Below, one piece after another: positions 34,986 through 46,671 of a DNA stretch of 64,000 bases. Within the stretch, counting starts at the first letter, position 1. Each line of letters starts with the position of its first letter. The notes under the pieces are model-generated. The model saw only the letters and a program-made list of their open reading frames with translations. It ran no database searches and was not told the origin of the DNA. Source of the stretch: Cubamyces lactineus (Eukaryota > Basidiomycota > Agaricomycetes > Polyporales > Polyporaceae). Location: assembly GCA_022376465.1 (NCBI GenBank), contig JACDTU010000014.1, positions 372,001 to 436,000 on the forward strand, in the 5' to 3' direction. A program made the translations under genes and the position numbers.

Positions 34986-35938
34986 CCTTCTGAGCACGGC
35001 CGTGCGACGCCGTGTATGCTATCTTCGCCGTTCGGATATCATAGGACGCAGCGCGGCCCTTCCGCCACCTAAGAAAGCCGCTGGTACGGACCACTGCCCT
35101 TGCGCGACTAGCTGAAAAGCTGTACGACAGCATCAGCATCTGTTGCTAGTTGTTGGTCCACGGCATCAACTCACCGTGTCTGGTTCAGATGCTCCACTCG
35201 CATAGTACGGATGCACTACTGAACACCATCATTGCAGCGCCAGACAGTGTTAAGGGTACTTGCGTTGAATTGTAGTGTATGGAATGCAGTTGTAACGCTT
35301 CCCGTACATTGCAGCACGCTCAATACGTACGTAGCTACCAAAACGTGCCCTCTCGTATGTGGCTGCCAAGTATGCTGAAGGATCAACTGCTACGCCGGCC
35401 TGTGTGAGTGTGCGTTGATATCATTGACCGAAGTGATGGAACGTACCCCCGCAGCTGAAACGCTGATATTCTCGACCGCTGCTGACGATTGTGATTGAAG
35501 AAGCATTGTGGGCGAGGCACAAGGCCGTCTGATCAGCTCCGAGAGTGTGCTGATGAACAGATCGGCATTGCCGTACAGTTGAACTGATCAGTCGGAACAC
35601 TAGTACTTGGTCTCTAGCATTTGAGTAAATTCAGCATTGAGATGCTTTTATCAATCCACAATTTACCGGAGTAATACTCGGTTGACTTACGTCCACCTCG
35701 CAACCCAAGTATTCGACATGACCTCCAAAACTCTTAAGAAGTCGTTATGCTGGGACAAGGGGGAACGTAGGATGGCCCGGCTTGGGATAGTTACAGACCA
35801 AACCTGTCGACCACAGACAGCCGATCATGGCACAGTAAGATTATCAAAAAGGGTGATCCACAGCGACTGACAGCACTCGTAGCGGAGATGGGGTATGAAT
35901 AGCAGGGGGCCAAGACGTTCAGCAGCAAGTTAACAAGT
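34986..35938. other. Intergenic region
   Basis: About 950 nt with no recognisable gene. The 12-mer ATTGCAGCGCCA occurs near 35232 and again near 41424, which may be chance. Confidence 0.4.
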
Positions 35939-37424
35939 TCAATTCTTGAAGCGCGCGAGCTCGTCGTCCGACAAGCGCGCGGCGCTCGCATCGTCAGGCG
36001 CGCGCTCGTACAGCTCGAGCATGCCCCGGCGACAAACCACGCTGAGCCGCCCGCGCTCGCCGTGTGTCTTCACGAGGGCCTGCACGGCCCTCAAAACGCG
36101 TACTAGCTGGCGCAGCGCGCGTTGCATGCGTTCGTCCGACGCGAACCGCGTGAACCGCGTCGACGCGAGGTGGTGCTTCGCGACCTCGCTGAATAGCCCG
36201 CTTTGGTGGACGGCGATGTAGAAGTGCTGGGTCTGGGAGAGGAAGAGCTGGGTAAAGGTCTCGTACCACTTGTGTGCGGAGAGCCCTCTGGGGGTGCGCG
36301 TGGCGATTTCGATGAGTGATGAGTGGGGAGTGAGGGTGCCGCCGCGGAGGACCGCGATGGCCGTGTCGGAGTCCACGGTGGCGGGAGGAGGTGGCGGATG
36401 TGATGGCGAGGACGACGGTGATACGGCTAGCTGCGCGAACGCGTCTACCAGGTCGTCCTCTTCAGGTATACACGCGTCGGCTTCGAAGCGCATGACGAGC
36501 TTCAAGCCTTCGAGATCCTGAACGAGCGCGACCGCCCGCGCGCATCAGCAAAGCCTGTGCCGATGCAAGACGTGATGAACTCACATACTGCACGATGCGA
36601 TTGTGATATTTGCTCATCTCGCAGCTCCTCGCCGGCGAGGTCGCTGCATCGTCAAAGCTGTTCCTGCACCCGAACTTCGGGGGCTGTACAATTTGGTACG
36701 TTCTCGTGTCCCATCGCTCCATGAGCACCGTCTTCTTTCCCCCTAGTTGCAGGTCAAGCCGGAAGTCCGGCGCATCTCTTGCGTGTGTTTCTGCGGACTG
36801 TTGCGGATTTGTATTCGTGTTCATCTTCGAGTCGGCTTGGCGCGCCCATCGGAGCAGCTTGCGCAGGCTGCTGCGATCGACTACGAAGTCGACCGCGCTC
36901 CAATCCATCGTCGTATCGGCGCTCTCTTCCGCGACAATATCGACCGCGCGGAAGAGCGGGATGAGCGTCGACGCAGAGCCCATGTAGTACCCGTTCGGGT
37001 CGAAGACCTGCAGGCCCGAGTCGAACGGGACGCGGAACGGTAGCGGTCGTTCGCGCCATATGGGTGGAGATCCTAGGTAAAAGCACACCGACGGCTTCTC
37101 AGATACCGCGCCCGAGGAGCGGATGGAATGCATACCTGGGACCAGGATGGTGGGTTGCGGCGCGTCGACCCAGTTATACGACCCAATGCACTTGAAGTTC
37201 TCGAGCTTGACGGGCGTGCGCCCGTCTACATCCTCATCGACTGTGATAACCTGGAGCGGTTGCCCGACCAAGCCCTCGGTCGGGTCAGTATCGGGGAGGA
37301 GATCCGGCTCAGTATTAGCGGTAGATAGGGTATTAGTGTGAGGGTGAACGAGTGGTATGCGGCGGGGAGCAGCGGTGCCGTCGCGGCCGTTCAAGTTGGA
37401 TCTAGTGAGCTTCCGCGCTGGCAT
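35939..37424 (-). CDS. Conserved fungal protein, GGPP-synthetase-like by name only
   Basis: Exons 37424-37136, 37072-36585 and 36517-35939 give 451 residues. The core (FKCIGSYNWVD, then TILVPGSPPIW, then FVVDRSSLRKLLRW) matches, as I recall it, a fungal family whose database entries are often called geranylgeranyl pyrophosphate synthetase. The Asp-rich DDxxD motifs of true prenyl synthases are absent, so I would not assign that activity. The remaining sequence has a Pro/Ser-rich stretch near residue 300 and a helical C-terminus. No signal peptide. Function unknown. Confidence 0.78.
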
Positions 37425-37869
37425 GACTGGCAGGCAACGCCGCTTGCTGTGGAGGGGCTGCCCTTACGCAGTTTTATGTGTGCTCGGGGCCTATAAGAAG
37501 ACTGCCGCAGCGGCGTAAGACCATCCGTAGGATGTCGCTGCGGCAGCCCTGCAGCACAGGTGCTGCAGCTTCGATGCTGATCAGCGGGTCATCCTACCAT
37601 CGAATGTGGCAGGCATTAGAACGGACGAGATGCGTGATGATCATGCAAGACGTACCACTCTGACCACCTAAACACCATCGGACACCCTACGCCCACACAG
37701 TAGAACAAAGGGATCGACCACTTGGAAGGTTGACCTGATGACTGTCTCACCCCACGCAATGCTGGAGCAAACTGAACCAGAGCATATGCATGACATACAC
37801 TGATATACACCAAGCAGGGGTACTCATACACATGTTAGACAGGTACATACATGCATCGTACACAGATTT
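37425..37869. other. Intergenic region with two adjacent inverted repeats
   Basis: 445 nt between the start of the preceding gene (-) and the end of TRP4 (-). It contains an 11-bp inverted repeat (37502-37512 with 37536-37546) and directly next to it a 9-bp inverted repeat with a 2-nt gap (37549-37557 with 37560-37568). No gene. Confidence 0.6.
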
Positions 37870-39350
37870 CTACTTTGACTCCGTTTGAGCCTTTGCTGCT
37901 GCTGCCAGACCAGCGTCCCGGAATTGCTCGAGGGCGTTCCAAGCCTTGCCTGACGTGATGCTCTCCCGCGCCTTTGCGACACCGTCCTTCAGGTCCTGCG
38001 CGATGCCTGCGACGACCAAGAGGGCTGCCGCATTCATCAAGACGAAGTCAAGGACAGGCGTCAAGCGCTCCGGGATGTTGCTTCCACTGCACAGCAGCGC
38101 CTTGAAGGTTTCCGCGTTCTCTTCAGGGGTACCGCCCGCAACAGCGCTGAGAGGATGGGATTGAAGACCGAAGTCCCGCGGGTGCACAGTGCGCTCAGTG
38201 ACAGTGCCGTTGTCCAGCTCCCAAACGTGGGTGTCGCCTGCGCAAGAGATCTCGTCGAGGCCCTCCGCACCACATACGACGAAAGCGCGCTGGACACCGC
38301 CTTCCTCGAGCGAGTGCGCGAACGTCAAACCGAGCTCACGCTCAGCTACGCCGAGGACCATGCCGCGCGGGCGCGCTGGGTTGATTAGAGGTCCTAGTAC
38401 GTTGAACATCGTCCGGTGCCTGCGATCCTAAGTGAGTATGCGGTACGCGGTCCGTCAAACATAATACATACGGAAGCGCTTTGCGGAAAGGGGCGATCAT
38501 TGCGAGAGTGGGGTGGTATTGAGGCGCCATGATGAACGTGAAGGGTACGCGAGCGATGGGAAGCGGTGTGTCGACCGAGGGCGGTGTGAAGTAACACCCG
38601 AGGCTCTGTAGGAGGTCTGCTGACCCGGAAGAGGATGTAGATGCGCGACTGCCATGCTGTACAACGTGTCAGCGCTGAATCCAATAGCAGTATTGGCCAG
38701 ATGGCAGCAGAGCAGAGGAAGATAGGAAAGGGTGACGTGTGATGCGCAGCGTCATCGACGTAATACTTCGCAGAAACCACACGCTGCTGGCAGTGCTCCA
38801 GTGACCAATGTACAATCTCTGGAATCACGACAACCCTACGAAGGATGCACGGACAAATGAATTCTGATCATAGCCCGGCGCGGCCCTCCAGCAGACTCGA
38901 TATATCCCCGGCAAGCACAAGGCCCCGCGAGCGGACCGCCTCTCGCGTGAAAAGAAGATGGAGGCATATGCTCACCTTGACGACTCGTGCACCTGCACCT
39001 GCTGCGACGATTGCCGCTGTGGTGCTTACGTTGAACGTGTTGTGCCCATCTCCGCCAGTCCCGACGATATCCACCACAAAGTCCTCGTCGACCCCCTCAA
39101 CCGCCGCCTTGAGGGCGCGCTTTCGTAGGACGTTCGCAGCAGCGGCGAGGAAATCCGGTCTTCTTTCGACGCGCTCGATATGGAGTGCGGTGAGGAAGGA
39201 GCCTAACTGAACTGGGGGCACGACATCGGGGGTAAAAATGCACTCGAGTGCGAGCTTGAGATCGTCCGCGGTGAAATACTCGGGCGTTTTGACGAGCTTG
39301 CCGAGGAGGGATTTGAAGGTCTCCTGTGAGATCGTCGGAGGGGAGGACAT
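37870..39350 (-). CDS. TRP4: Anthranilate phosphoribosyltransferase
   Basis: Second step of the tryptophan branch: joins anthranilate and PRPP to phosphoribosylanthranilate. Exons 39350-38976, 38656-38468 and 38427-37870 give 373 residues, the usual length. The N-terminal helical domain carries the family start. The PRPP loop [14 protein letters not shown] begins at residue 97, then [17 protein letters not shown] and the conserved [11 protein letters not shown]. The first intron is 319 nt (38657-38975), six times the local norm, and the second only 40 nt (38428-38467). At the second junction a four-residue DRRH precedes RTMFNVLGP, so that border is the least certain. Probably cytosolic. Confidence 0.93.
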
Positions 39351-39947
39351 GGTGGAGGAAGTTTGAGTGTGGGATGACTCGGCCCGTATGGGTAGGATTT
39401 GTATGTTCTGCCGCTGCTGCGCCGCGCGCGACCCACAATACTACTGCCTCCGAAGGAGAGCGGATATATAGTGCAACTGAGCTGGCTGTCTATGCTCAGC
39501 GTTCATGGTCGACAGATGTGATTGTGGATAGAAGTCAAGCTTTGGTCACCGGGCGAAGCGACTAGGCCGGGAGTTGCAGTATAAACAGTGTCTCAGACGC
39601 AGTCGTGCACGAATGCGCAGTACCCTGGGAGTCTCAAGCGGAATGACTTGAGGCGCAGGGAACATACAGAGGGGCAGATGTGATACATTCCAGCCGCGCG
39701 TTGAGACCGGTCACCGCGCCCAGGGACGGACGTCGGATGGGGCTGCGCGCGGACGTCAGATTGGGCGGTGGTGGGAAACAGCCGCCATGGTTGCCACTGG
39801 AGAAACAAAGACAAACACACGCTCTTTACTCCACTCCACCATCTCCCTCGTCGCCCTCCTCCTCCTCGCCGTCAACGGCGCCCTTCCTTAGCTTCTCCTA
39901 ATCCCCACATAGCTCTCGACATCGAGCTCATCGGCTGTCACTCCGTC
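39351..39947. other. Divergent intergenic region TRP4/ROT1
   Basis: About 600 nt holding the promoters of TRP4 (-) and ROT1 (+). A TATATAT-like stretch at 39463-39470 could serve TRP4. No gene seen. Confidence 0.45.
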
Positions 39948-41145
39948 ATGTTCGTCTACGGTCTCCTCACTTTCGCTCTCGCCGCAATACCCTCGGCATT
40001 CGCTCAGGCCGACTACACGGCTGCTCACAACATTACTCCCATCACGGGTACTTGGAGCTCTGGCTCGAAACAGGTCGTTACTGGTGTAAGTACTCTGTTC
40101 TCGTCCAAACGCGTCAAATTGCTCATGAAGCGCAGAAATTCGCCAATCCTTCGAACCTCTCGTTCAACTACCCACCAACGACGGGCGTATGCTATTCTTT
40201 GTGAGTTCCTATGCTGCGAAGCTCTTTCATCACACCTCCCATGCTGATTTCTCTTCAGCGCGGAGGACGGCTGGTATGAGGTCGCTCGGTACCGTTTCAA
40301 CAGCAACGGTGAGTTGTCTGCCATACGTCACTTGTGAAACTGCGCGCCGGCTCGTGAAACAATCAGCTGGTGCCACGACAAGATGTCGCTATCGCGCGAG
40401 CACACGCTGTCGGCAGTGTTCCTGTCGTGGCATATGTATCCAACATCCTTAGCGAGTCTGGGGGACGACTTCCGGCCATGGAATCATGGTGTCTCAGCTG
40501 TGGTATCACATTCCTATCATCTACGTCTAGTCTCTTCGCGAGTGCTCCGCAGTCCGTGCATGCACGCGAAAGTCTACTGCTCGGAAGCACACGTATCTTT
40601 GAACACAGCGAGGTTCATCGCGTGCTGCCCTTGTAGACGTGTTTCGCTATGCTCCCACCTTAGTAGCATCCTCACGTACAGTCACTGACTCTACTTGCGA
40701 ATTAGGTGCTAAGCCTCAATGCATCACCGGTGTATTGAACTGGCACCACGGCACATACCAGCTGCTCGACAACGGCTCCATCGTTCTCACCCCGAATGGC
40801 GATGGCTACCAGCAGATTCAGGACCCGTGCGCGGCCGAGACGAATTTCATTGAGAACTACAACGACACGGAGCTATACGATCACTGGCAGATCGTCCAGG
40901 ACCAAAACGCTGGCCCGACGCTGGAGCTCTTCAACTTCGATGGTTCACCCGTCGCTCCGCTGTATCAGATCTACAACCCCCCGAACATGCTCCCCACGAC
41001 GAAGCTACGGAATGTCTCGGTCGCGCCTGACGTCCAGAATCTGCTTGCGATGAACAACGCAGGCGCGCGGAGCTGGTCCCCGGCGGACGTGATGGCACTC
41101 CTGTCGAGCGTGTTCGCGGTTGGTGTTGCATCTCTCGTACTCTAG
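39948..41145 (+). CDS. ROT1: Rot1-like ER protein
   Basis: Essential ER membrane chaperone in yeast, needed for cell-wall beta-1,6-glucan and glycoprotein folding. Exons 39948-40085, 40136-40200, 40259-40308 and 40706-41145 give 230 residues. The signal peptide ends about SAFAQ. Family blocks are TGTWSSGSKQVVTG, FNYPPTTG, FAEDGWYEVARYRF, CITGVLNWHHGTY, the FDGSPVAPLY region and NPPNMLPT, followed by a short hydrophobic C-terminal segment (about 212-230) as membrane anchor. Intron 3 is 397 nt (40309-40705), the longest in the window, yet joining its ends gives a perfect Rot1 reading, so nothing coding is missing. Confidence 0.94.
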
Positions 41146-42552
41146 AGTTTTGACGTGTTACGATTCTATCTATCTTGACTTTTACATTCACGCCATCGCC
41201 CTCTGCCCGTCCCTCTTTTTCCGTTTGCAATTCGTGATACACGACGTCCGTCGTACACCTGCACTGGTCGTTGGTCATCATGGCTCACTTCGCACTTGCA
41301 AAGACGCTTTCGCTACGTTAATTACCTGATACCCTCGTATTTACCGTGCGTTGTGTCGACCGTTGCATACATACGCTTGGGCAGCGGGCTTCATGAACAA
41401 CATGGCAGCGCTGTATCTCCACATTGCAGCGCCATATGTCCGTTGTACATGAACTTCTAAAACACTTACCCTGCTACACTAGCTGCTGGGGTCTGTCACC
41501 GTCTTCTATCAATGTCTGCCCTTCTCTGATGAGGTGAGTGGTATTAATGGAACGTGCGACATTTGCTGGCGGTGGATCATGTAGTAAGCACTCCAACTTC
41601 TTTACGCTTCCGGAAACTAACCAATACCTCCCAATATTGACAGCATGCGTACTGGGAGTCCGAATCCGTGTAGTCAGCGTTTGGAGCTGCAGCCATGAGA
41701 GATATACCTTCTGAGAGCGCATTATCTCGAGTGGCCCGGTGTGATCCCAGATTCCACCGAGACGAGACTCGAGTAGACTGTGGCACACACAGAATATGGT
41801 ATTGATCGCAATTTCTAAACTGACGGGTCAGTGGCCATTGCTCTCAACGGGCGAAGTCTTCTCATGTATTACTCGATAGGGCTTAGGCGGCATCCTTCGT
41901 GGGTTATTGCCAATTTCCAAGCGTCCGAGTTGTACGAGCGGATATCTAACAACACATACCAAGGATATATACTATAGACGTCGGTCATTGGGACCTGTCT
42001 TGGACCGATTGAAGAAATGCATGCCAAAGCCGGAGTCCAATTTGGAGTGCAACTCGAAAACGAGAGGGCACGCGCAAAGTGCGGGAGATCTGCTGCTGCA
42101 GATGATGGTGAGCTTGGGTGCGACCCTCTGAGCCACTGATCCCAGCATTGTCCTGGTCTATTTCCGGCGTCGCTAGGTTGTAGACGGCGCTGAAGATGTA
42201 GGTCCACATGTAGCGAGTGTCCCACAGAGCCTGGTATATAGTACGCAAGAGCTATACGGAAGAGTCGTATACATAGGCGTGCAACAAAACACGGTGCGTC
42301 TCCTCCTTCTGCCACACCAGTTCTAGGCCGCCGCTGAGCTACTTTTGAGCAGAACAAAGCGCGGGACGTGCTGCCGTCCAGGTCGTCGCAGTCCAGGCGC
42401 AAGGCGGAATGGCTTTGTGAGCGTATTGCTCTCGCACCCATTGGTATGGTGCTGCTCGCCGAACGAGTTGCGCTTGGAGCAGGGCATGCCGCCCCTCCCG
42501 CACAATGCGCATAGATCTATTCACTGTCCAACTCGCCCTCTTCGACGTCGTT
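41146..42552. other. Intergenic region with unresolved minus-strand frames
   Basis: About 1.4 kb. Two minus-strand frames (41474-41788 and 41869-42441) have protein-like composition, including an aromatic segment DTRYMWTYIFSAVYNL in an overlapping frame. I could not chain them into a gene or name a family. A diverged or broken gene is possible. Confidence 0.4.
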
Positions 42553-42560
42553 TATAAGGA
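42553..42560 (+). promoter_or_regulatory. TATA box of the zinc-finger gene
   Basis: TATAAGGA about 120 nt upstream of the ATG at 42677, followed by a CT-rich leader (42586-42635) as often seen near fungal transcription starts. Confidence 0.5.
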
Positions 42561-42676
42561 TGTGCGCGAGGGGGAAAAGAACCCATCTTCCAACATCGTT
42601 TCATCCTCTCTGCCTTCCTAGGTGGTATCTGCTCTCTTAGCACCGACTCCAAATAGCAACATCTACACTCACAAAA

Positions 42677-43954
42677 ATGGCACCTCGTCGTAATGCCAAG
42701 AAGGCTGGGGTGTGTATTTGGTCGCTCTACATCACTTTCGAACATGGTGGTTGATTGGCTCCGTGCAGGGTGTTACGTGCAGCATCTGCGGTGCTGTCCT
42801 TGCTGGTGACCTTGCGAGGCACGAACGCACACACAAGGCTGCGTGAGTTGTGCAGCAGACGATGCAGAGCGACATTAGCTGATGCCCCTGCAGTACATTT
42901 GAATGCAGCTGGCCGGGTTGTGGCCGTACTTTCCGCCAGCGAGCGAACCTGAAGTGCCATGAAGAAAAGTGGCAGTGAGTACATCACTCCCCGTCGCGGC
43001 GAGGCAGCGTGCTGAATCCACACAAGCCTTGGCGTGCGCAAGCACGTCTGTAGGCACGAGTGGGTGGACGAGTTTGGCGAAATCTCAGCGTGTGTGGCTA
43101 CGTTCGACGAGCCGGGCGGCCTTACCCGCCACCGCAAGATCATGCACGGGTATAACCCCGACATGCCGAAGCAGGAGGATCCGATCCTCTTCAGAAGCTC
43201 GGCGAAGCAGGCGCAGGACAGGCACTACTACCGTGTCGTTGCGGCTGAGCGTACTGCCGCTCGGCGGCAGCAATCAGGCCTACCCGCGATTGAGCATGGA
43301 CTCCCAGGGACGTCTGTCCCTGCCCCATTGCCCCCAGCTGGTCGGACTCCTCAGGCATCTCAAGTTCCTCGGGATCCTCGGGCTCCTCAGGCACCTCGTG
43401 TCTCTACTCCTGCATCTACACTGGCTTCTCCGCTTTTCACACCTGGCTTGGCACATCCCGCATCCGCCATCGCCTCGTCATCCTACCGCTCTGGAAACCC
43501 GTCCTCTGGCACGCGCCCACCTGCGCCCGCCTTTTTGCACCCCTCCAGCTCGATGCGCAGCCACTTCGCCAATGCAGCGCCTACCATGAGCATGTACGCC
43601 CCGCCCGCGCGAGCTGGCAACCCTGTCCGGAAGCAAGACCCACAGGTGCAGAACTTCGTGGACGTGGCGCACCCCACGAACTTGTACAACCCCGGCCAGA
43701 TTCCGATGCAGTTCTTCGAGATGCCGCCGACTGAGTTCCCTGAGAAGTCCGAGTTCGACATGGGGTGGGCAATGCACAACTCGTTGCTTGCCAAGCCAGC
43801 GTCTCCTCCTCGGAGCTCCTCGGCGGGCTGGGACACGTACTACTACTCGTCTGCCTCGACGCCGGGCCTGAGCTCGGGCTCTTCCTCTCCCCATTCTGCG
43901 GGACCGGAAGATTGGGACTCTTTCGACGAGTACTTAGGCCGGACCGACTTGTAG
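42677..43954 (+). CDS. C2H2 zinc-finger protein, 371 aa
   Basis: Probable DNA-binding regulator. Exons 42677-42709, 42769-42842, 42894-42974 and 43027-43954. The first finger reads CSICGAVLAGDLARHERTH, a C-x2-C / H-x3-H unit. The second begins CSWPGCGRTFRQRANLKCH, a C-x4-C type, and the third uses the CRHEW/CVATFDEPGGLTRHRKIMH segment. The long C-terminal part (about 120-371) is rich in Pro, Ser and Ala with QVPRDPRAPQAPR-like repeats and an acidic end (DWDSFDEYL), which may be an activation region. The acceptor at 43026 was chosen because it gives KWHLGVRKHVC in frame. Targets unknown. Confidence 0.88.
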
Positions 43955-44359
43955 GTTCCGTACAGTAGTGTGTACAGTGCTTTGGCTTCCTTATCCTTCT
44001 AGCTAGGGCTTCATAACTTAAGGTGCACATGGATGACTTGTCCTGTGCCGTTCGCGATCGTAAATTTTATTCCTATTTTGTAGCTCTTCCAGTTCTGGGT
44101 TCAATGTGATGTTTTTGGCGAGCTTTCGGACAATGGTGCCTTCAACCAATTTACGATGCTTCTGCTTCCAATATCCGCGCGGACTCGCAACCAAGGTACA
44201 AATACACGCACATCACAGTTAGCCCATTAATAGGGATGTAAGTATCGTATGAAGCTGGAACACCAAGAATAAGAGAATGTTAGGAGACTCGGACGGTCCT
44301 CGCTCCCTACCAGCGAGTCTTTACACCGACGGAACCACTGTACGGTGCCCATATACCAT
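43955..44359. other. Convergent intergenic region
   Basis: About 400 nt between the stops of the zinc-finger gene (+) and tyrosinase 1 (-). Only 3' flanks expected; nothing recognised. Confidence 0.45.
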
Positions 44360-46569
44360 TCAAAGGCCTGCATATGAGCCTCCGATATGGTCGTCCGTGA
44401 TCTCGGGATAATACTCCGGCGCGCCCGACATGAAGAACGAGCTTCCGTACTCCGGTGAAGTGAGGGGCTGTGCGAAGACTGCAACCTCCAGGGACTCTAG
44501 ACTGTCCGGATCAAGAGGGCTCCCATCCATCTGTAGAACGCACGGTTACTGTCCAATCCTTCACTCAAGGAGGAGCGATCATCACGTACCCGTCGGACTC
44601 GCCAACTCAGCTCGCGCTGTAGGTACCACTTCATCACTTCTGGCTCGAAGAAGTGCGTGCTGGTATGCCTCGAGATCGCGTCGTTCAGGTGCACGAAGCC
44701 CTCGATAGTGACGCTCGTCCGTCGCACGCAGTTGGCGCAGCGTTGAGGGACGCTGTTCACGAACGCGTGGTGGGCGCCAACGTACGTCGGAGATGTGATC
44801 CATTCGTCGGGGTGCTCCGGCACGTCTCCTAGGAAGATGAGAACAGAGAAGCTGCGGCCTACTTGGTACTTCTTCACCCGAATGCGGACGGACCACTCCC
44901 AGAGCAAGTCGGGCATGAGATTCCACGAAGGCTCGGGCACAAGCACGAGATAGCCGTCCATCAGCTCGTCGTCTGCCATGGGGACCTCGAATACGGTGTA
45001 CACTTTGGCTACGTGCTTCGAGATAGCGGACACGCTCCTGGTATTGTGACGTAACGGCTTGCGTGTGGGCTGCCTATCATGCCGGTGCGAAATTCGCGGG
45101 AGGAGGAACCTGCGCATCATCTGTGGGGCGTAGAGTTCGTTGACAATCCCTGCAATGTGCACAGAGACAGACATCTTGTCCTCAAGGTCAAGACCGTTGA
45201 ACTCAGGATATGAGTAGCCCAGTTGCGTCGGGCAAAGCCCCGATACGTCAGAAGAACTCCAGAAGTCATCTTCAGAACACCTGAACGGGGTAAGGGCTAC
45301 TTCAAAGGTCAGTCTCCTGCACGAAATCATACAGATGGGCCGAGGCTTACGAGTATCTTCGTCTACAGCAGAACGCGGAGGTATGGTGAACGTTCCTCCC
45401 GTTTCGGCGGCTTCGGATACCCAGAGGTCCGGATTGAGTGCCGACCAGAGGGATAGCAGGCGGTCAACCTGACAATGATGCATCATAAATATGGGATCGA
45501 ATCCTGAAATTCAGCCATGAGTTATTATTTGAAGATTGGCCTAAGGGCATGGTATGATTTACCCGCGTATGCAGGGTCGCCCATATGCCCAGTACCACCG
45601 ACAACATCATGCACTGAGTCATGTATGGCTTCCAAGCTGTTGGTCGTACTGTTGCCATTCCCAGCCGCGTTACAGCTGAAGTCAGGCCAAGTCCGCGCAC
45701 GTGTGAGAAGCGCGTATGTTTTGGATTTTAGATCTGCCTGATTTGCCTGTAACACGCTTCGTTGATACGAGTGCACGTCAGTTACTATGGAACTTCATGG
45801 TGGTACACGGGCAACTTACGCAAGCAGACGCTTCACGTCATCCTTCGCGGCTGGACTCGTGCTGGTGGGGTATCGTATCGTGGCTGGCCACTTAGCAAAC
45901 GATCCCAGGAATGATGTGTCTACGGGTTGGAACCGATAGCGGAGCAGCGGGTTCCTGACTTTGGTACGTCGGCCGTCGGAGGTCTGAATAACGACTTCCT
46001 GCAAGCTGACTACCTCCGGCGGGGGAACAGAGTCTTTCGCCCAATCCCAATACGGTTGTCGGAGGTCTTCCGCCGCCTTGCGCCAGCAGCAAACGTCGGT
46101 GACGTACTGCTCTGCGATATGGATGGCATGTCTTTGGATGATTTGCTGAAGGTCGTTGAGTATCAGAATCATTATTGACGACTTGACTGTGAGCTCACCT
46201 CAAAGAGCGACACGTAAGGTCTGTGCCATGTCGGAAAGAGCACTGAGCTATGGGTGCAATAGCCTGCTGCCTCCGCAGGGGACTCTTCCCCGACGCCATT
46301 CCACGGTACGTAGGGTAGCCCATGGATGCCCGCTATCTGGAAGAATGAATCAGGTTCATCCTGAGGTGTATCCATCATCACTTCTGTCCGATAGTTCAGT
46401 AACTGCGTCGAAGAATCGAGAAACCGCCAAACATACGGAGAGCTTGGATGTACAACGAGAACATCTTCTCGTCTTTTACGAAGTCATTGATTTCCATGCG
46501 ATTTGGAGCAGCAGCACCCGGTGTTTCTCCCCCGAGCGGTCCGGTTGTGAGGAATATAGAGGGTGGCAT
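44360..46569 (-). CDS. Tyrosinase 1
   Basis: Type-3 copper oxidase that hydroxylates monophenols and oxidises diphenols to quinones for melanin. Exons 46569-46437, 46383-46199, 46145-45820, 45756-45563, 45503-45351, 45299-44590 and 44530-44360 give 623 residues. Copper A ligands are His65 (GIHGLPY), His89 (YCTHSS, with Cys87 placed for the thioether bridge) and His98 (TWHRPY). Copper B ligands are His260 and His264 (AIHDSVHD) and His288 ([10 protein letters not shown]). A variable linker (about 380-440) precedes the C-terminal domain that covers the active site in the latent enzyme. No signal peptide, as in Agaricus-type tyrosinases. Upstream lies a tandem paralogue. Confidence 0.94.
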
Positions 46570-46663
46570 TGGTTCTTGCGTCAATAGAACCAGATGGCAA
46601 GAGACAAGTAGTCTTGAGTATTGTCGATGAGCTCGCTGAAGGTAACCGCCTCTGGCCACTCAC

Positions 46664-46671
46664 TATTTATA
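46664..46671 (-). promoter_or_regulatory. TATA box of tyrosinase 1
   Basis: Minus-strand TATAAATA, 95 nt upstream of the ATG at 46569. Confidence 0.6.

Noticed and set aside
35939..37424. True geranylgeranyl diphosphate synthase
   Set aside because: No aspartate-rich motifs; the resemblance is to a family with an inherited label.
43478..43894. Minus-strand Arg-rich open frame opposite the zinc-finger gene
   Set aside because: Shadow of the GC-rich coding exon on the plus strand.
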